The translations under genes were made by a program, and so were the position numbers. From NCBI RefSeq assembly GCF_019649055.1, contig NW_026570593.1, positions 1 to 33,620 on the forward strand: DNA of 33,620 bases, read 5' to 3'. This document shows, in pieces, positions 29,571 through 33,620 of the stretch. The DNA comes from Paramacrobiotus metropolitanus. Taxonomy: Eukaryota; Tardigrada; Eutardigrada; Parachela; Macrobiotidae. Each line of letters begins with the position of its first letter. Position 1 is the first letter of the stretch. The notes beneath the pieces are model-generated. The model had not been told where the DNA came from. It was given only the letters and a program-made list of their open reading frames with translations, and made no database searches.

Positions 29571-30011
29571 TGTCAGAGGCGTACGACTGCGCCTGGTGCG
29601 TACGGTCCACACAGGACGTACTTGCACCATTGCTTGCCGTTACCACCTCTCTCGCTGTACGTACGTGTGCTGCTGCATTGCACTCATATCCGCTGAAGCG
29701 GATATACGCAGCGCATACACTGAGCCACACTTGCTCTCTCGTTCCTCTTTCGCAGTATGACTCAGCGTTCATACGCTCGCGTTGGATTGAGTCCAGTCTG
29801 CGCATCACAATACAGCTGATGGCCCACAGCACGTGCTTGCCGGCAGTTGCTTCTTTCACGACTTGGAAGACGCTCAAGAACCCACTTAGCATACACTTGC
29901 TTATGAGCCATCACTGCTCTTGTTCTTGCTTTCCTGCTATTACGCAGCATTGTTCCCCCTTTATTTGTCAATAAAGCATCACTCGTGATCTCCTCGTGCT
30001 CATCTGTTACA
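29571..30011 (+). mobile_element. 5' LTR of an LTR retrotransposon
   Basis: 441 bp starting TGTCAGAGGC and ending CTGTTACA, thus TGT..ACA termini. An AATAAA signal at 29970-29975 sits near the 3' end, as in the R/U5 part of LTRs. Directly after it TGGTAGCAGCATC looks like a primer-binding site. The exact left border is inferred from the TG start; the second LTR must lie beyond the window, so repeat identity cannot be checked here. A small palindrome TATCCGCTGAAGCGGATA occurs in the U3 part. Confidence 0.55.
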
Positions 30012-30024
30012 TGGTAGCAGCATC
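30012..30024 (+). promoter_or_regulatory. Candidate tRNA primer-binding site
   Basis: TGGTAGCAG matches, as complement, the CTGCTACCA 3' end expected for initiator-Met tRNA; the following CATC does not. It is adjacent to the LTR end, as required for minus-strand priming. Confidence 0.4.
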
Positions 30025-31311
30025 TTTTCTGGTTTTCCTTCCTACGGAACCTTTGAGGAGACGGTGAAGGCTTCATTTACGGAGAACTCGTGAGGAACCT
30101 GAAAGTCACTGTCAGATTGATTACTGAAGTAATCTCTGCCCTGACTTTGATCGGACTGATCTTGCCGTCTTACAGCTGAGGAAAACGAGGATCACTGAAG
30201 TGATTCTCACCCAGCTGGTGAGCACAGTTTCTTCATCTCTTCCACATTGAAGAGTATCCCAACAGTACGGACATTTTCTTCTCCCAACTGACGGACCAGA
30301 CTCGAACGAGAGTCTGCAGCGCGATAGGATTACTCCTTAATACGGGGACCATCGGTTTGAACACCGACCCGCAACTTTACACGCGGATTTTAGCTCGGAA
30401 ACGACGGATTTCCGACCTCGGACGGAGGAAATCGAGCGGAACCGACACCGACACCGACACCGGTAAAGTAACGGTTCTAGGTCGATTTTAGCCGCAACTA
30501 GGTCGGCTTTTCACTTTCTAACGGTAGAAAACGATTTCTATCCGTAAAATTTAACTTTTTAACGGTTACAAAGTAATTTCCGACGGAGAAACCGACTCGG
30601 AATTTTGCTTTTGGTCGAGAACCGACCTGCTAGGTCAACGAACCTGTCTAGACAGTTAGACAAAGGCTAACCGGCAACAGGTCGGAAATTCTCTTCATTT
30701 CGATTTCTAACGGTGTTTCGACCACCAGAAAATTTTCTTAATTAATAAAACTGATTTCTAACGGTTAAAAACTCAAAAATCCGACTAGATAAACTTTCTA
30801 GCCGAGCAAAAATAATTTGTTTTTCTCGCGGGAAATAGCGCGAAAATTCTCGAACTTCCTTGTGACGTCATAACGACCGCTTATCAGTACTTAAGAGGCA
30901 GCCAATCAGAGTGCAGGGGAAAGTTCCCATAGCCTAACATAGGCGTGATTCATCGTTTTTTGTAAATTTTGCACGCGGCTCGCATTCCGTGACGTAGGCA
31001 GAAGTGCAAGACCACTTAACCTGTTACGTCACACTGGTCAGCACAGTAGTATAGGACGTACTACACCGTACTACTATAACGTACTGTACTGTACCATAGT
31101 ACTGTATATTAACCCTGTGTACTGAGTCACCAACAGACACATCAACAACAACAACAACATCTCACCGGACGTTCCTGACCCTCGGAAGTTCCTGAACTAA
31201 AAGACGTTCCTGACTTTGCCGAACATCTTCACACAGAAGATTGTTCGACTTCCTCTTTCTAACCGATGAAACCTTTTAAGGCTCCACCAGAGCCGACCTG
31301 ATTCGACAACA
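30025..31311 (+). other. Long leader between the LTR and the Gag-like ORF
   Basis: About 1.3 kb without a long open frame. It is rich in CGAC/GTCGG and TTTCTAACGG words (for example near 30510, 30700 and 30750), the same word bias as the ORF that follows. A run of TACGTACTGTAC-like sequence occurs at 31050-31105. CAACAACAACAACAAC precedes the start region, a typical unstructured leader. Confidence 0.5.
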
Positions 31312-33620
31312 ATGTCGAATCCCAGAGAAAACGAGTACGCGAGAAAGTTCAACACGGACTATTCTCGGCGTGCGAATATGACCGGAAAGTACTCACTCCG
31401 GTACGCCGGTCAGGATAAAAGTCAGCCGTCCTCAACCGACTCGACTAAGTCGGCCGAAGCGAAGGAGAGACGCAACGAACGGATTCTCCTCGCTGACTCG
31501 AATCCAACTTCGGATGACAGTTTCGAGGACGCCAGGGATAAAACATTCCTGGAAGCCCCAGCTGACGTAGCAGCCCCGTCCCACCCGACCGGGGGGATGT
31601 GGAACAGCTGCAGGCAGAGACCACATTGTCTCATGCCGACCAACAGTCGAGCTCACACAGAGCTCAAGACTCGGTAACGGTCACAAAGGCCACCGAGCTC
31701 GGACGGCAATCACCCAACAGGACGGAAGAAGCGCCGAAGCCGACCTCGTCCAACATGGACATACCGACTAACCAAGTCGGACGGAAATCGCCGACCACAC
31801 AGGTCGAGCGAAAATCTCCGATCAAAGAAGTCGGTAAACAATCACCGACTAGGGAAGCCGACCAACAAATGGTCGACCAGCCCTCAGTAAACGAAGTCGA
31901 CCAACCGAAGGTCGACCTACCACTAACGAAAGAGGTCGGACAACCGACCTCGAACGGAATGGAGAAACCGACAACAGAAGTCGGCAACATCCAACCGACC
32001 ACACAGGTCGGAAGGATTTCGCCAAACTCCAAGGTCGGACGACAGATGCCGACCACAGAGGTCGGAGAAAAGGAAGTCGGTAACAAGCAACCGACTAGCC
32101 TGGAACGGCAACCAACCGACACAAAGTCGGATGCGGCCGTCCAGCCGACCAGATCACCGGCAGGAACGAAAGATTCCGAGGCACCGCCACGAAGCGGCCC
32201 TCATCCAGCCGGATCGCCGACTAACATGCCGGCACCCAACGAACGAGTAATTTCACCGTTGAGCCGACCTTCGCCAACCGGACGCGAGTCGACCCGAGCA
32301 ACCGAAGCTCAACAAACGGTGAAGTCGACTAAGGCGACACAAAGTCGACCTGTCGACCAGACACTTAGATCGTCACCACCGATGTTCGAAACGGGCGAAC
32401 TCGGCAGTACTCCGTCACCGACAAACGAAGTCTTTGAGGCAACAAATGCATCAAGACCGAGTAGTGCGGACGGATTCTTCACAACACCACCTAAGTCCGA
32501 TAAGGAGAGCCTTGGCTACCAGGCCAGCGCACTCGAATACACGGCTAAGAAGTGGATCGCGGCAACACCGCCCGAAAAGATTAACGATCTCGACCTACTC
32601 CGAGCGAGATGCCATAAACTGATCACACAGATCGTTTTGGCGGACAAAATCGTCGACTCGGCAGAAGGATCCCTCCGAAACTCGGCGGACACCCATAAGC
32701 TCGAACGGAGGAAATGGGAACGAGACATGGCCGATGCCAACAAGGGCATCGCCCCTCAACAACGGGAAATCGACCGGCTTAACGCCATACTGAAGCGAGC
32801 TGACTTACCGTGTCGATACGAAGACGACCAAATCGCCATACTTACTGGCATGTTGGAACGGTCAACAGCAGCTGTCTTCGAAATCAAAAAGGAGCTGGAC
32901 GAGGCGCACAAAGCGCTCGAAGAAGCACAGAAAGACCTGGCCGACGTTCAGACCGCACTGGTCGAGTCGGAACAGGCAGCCGGAGCGTTTCACCAGCAAC
33001 TCAACCAGGCCAACGAAGAGGCCGAAGTCTATCGAAACGAAGTCGATAGATATGTGGTGGAACTTAAGAAGGCCGATAACGAGATCGACCGATTAACGCA
33101 ACGAATCGACGAGCTCGAGGCGGAAATGAAAATCCTCCTCGTCAGAACGGGACGTCGATTCATCGACGCGAACGCTCGGGACATGGGCTTTCCTAACCAA
33201 AGGACAGCCGATGTCGACCTGGTGGAAGCAAACGCTCAGCTAGCCGACCAGGTTCACGGACTGAACCAAGTCCTGAAGGAGGAACAGAAACTCCGAGCTC
33301 AACTGGAGTACAACCTGAATGAAGCTCGAAAGGTGAACGAGGCGCAACACAGCCGCATCGTTTACCTGGAAGCTCGCGAAGTCGAACTATACGACTTCGG
33401 CGAACAGGCAGCCCGTAACCTCACCGAAATGATGAGGCAAATGGACGAGATGGACACGGAAACACGGTGTCTGAGGGAAGAGAAGAGACACCTGGAACAA
33501 AGCCAGGTCGAACTTCCCCCACACCTGGAACAAAGCCAGGTCGAACTTCCCCCATACCGGGAACGAAGCCGGGTTGAACCTCCTTCATACCGGACGTCCA
33601 TGGCACAGGATCAACAGCCG
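31312..33620 (+). CDS. Gag-like coiled-coil protein of the LTR retrotransposon (3' end outside the window; one frameshift)
   Basis: Starts at ATG 31312 (CAACAATGTCG). The first frame runs to TAA 31675-31677. From 31566 another frame is open for 685 codons to the window edge. The switch falls in GACCGGGGGGATG (31589-31599): one more G would join them, and sequence character is continuous across. The N-terminal part is polar. 31740-32110 holds degenerate repeats (QVGRKSPTT, EVGKQSPTR, QVGRISPNS, EVGNIQPTT). About 32560-33480 is a long coiled coil rich in E, K, L, Q and A (for example KKELDEAHKALEEAQKDLAD, RIDELEAEMKILL). The tail has 11-residue repeats. No protease, reverse transcriptase or zinc knuckle is reached. 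The position behind an LTR and leader suggests Gag, but a host coiled-coil gene is not excluded. Confidence 0.6.
31591..31596 (+). other. Homopolymer frameshift site (six G) in the Gag-like ORF
   Basis: Before the run the coding frame is that of ATG 31312; after it the long frame reads DVEQLQAETTL. One missing G explains the shift. Confidence 0.7.
33489..33587 (+). repeat. Three tandem 33-bp coding repeats
   Basis: Units at 33489-33521, 33522-33554 and 33555-33587. The first two encode HLEQSQVELPP identically; the third is diverged (YRERSRVEPPS). In frame in the Gag-like ORF. Confidence 0.9.

Noticed and set aside
29491-30076. ORFs of 104-137 codons on both strands
   Set aside because: They lie within and just past the LTR, overlap one another, and show no family features; the LTR termini and poly(A) signal explain the region better.
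31589-31600. Programmed -1 ribosomal frameshift in the Gag-like ORF
   Set aside because: ACC GGG GGG ATG is not a canonical X XXY YYZ heptamer in the incoming frame and the shift lies far inside the ORF, not at a gag-pol junction. A lost G is simpler.
1-33620. CRISPR arrays, bacterial operons, tRNA or rRNA genes
   Set aside because: No regularly spaced repeats of CRISPR type and no recognisable tRNA cloverleaf boxes were seen. Introns and poly(A) signals indicate eukaryotic DNA.

Overview
The window looks like nuclear DNA of a small invertebrate. Short GC-rich exons sit in AT-rich introns with GT..AG junctions, AATAAA poly(A) signals lie downstream of genes, and several eukaryotic transposon classes are present. 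I see no operons, tRNA or rRNA. The F-box proteins resemble, from unverified memory, a family expanded in tardigrades, so a tardigrade is my best but unconfirmed guess.

Layout. 1-573: 3' end of an LTR retrotransposon, with reading-frame end, purine tract and LTR. 572-1769 (+) and 4678-3369 (-): two convergent F-box paralogs. Each has a large exon and a conserved small last exon, each has one in-frame stop, and each lacks the N-terminal exon. 5886-6171: a solo LTR of the same family, inverted, between two copies of a 36-37 bp sequence. 8280-10873 (+): a complete four-exon F-box gene. Its N-terminal half looks like the tandem Tudor/Agenet plus KH0 module of FMRP/FXR proteins. 11770-13895 (-): scattered coding-like patches of an unidentified, probably decayed gene. 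14044-21553 (+): a five-exon Ku70 (XRCC6) gene with all domains recognisable, but with one base missing in each of the last two exons.

22.8-29.4 kb is a transposon graveyard. It holds a hAT-like non-autonomous element, a 1.1-kb Tc1/mariner-type element, and the C-terminal end of an RT-associated ORF paired with an inverted copy of its own 3' end. A perfect small mariner-type MITE lies in Ku70 intron 3. From 29571 an LTR retrotransposon runs off the right end: LTR, primer-binding-like site, long leader, then a Gag-like coiled-coil ORF. That ORF is open for 685 codons to the window edge, after a frameshift at a run of six G.

Main messages: (1) a possible new protein architecture, an FMRP-like reader module fused to an F-box, which would make it a ubiquitin-ligase adaptor; (2) Ku70 is identified with high confidence, but its reading frame is broken twice; (3) all three clear single-base frameshifts are missing bases, which suggests assembly indels, whereas the stops in the F-box paralogs are substitutions and look like true decay.
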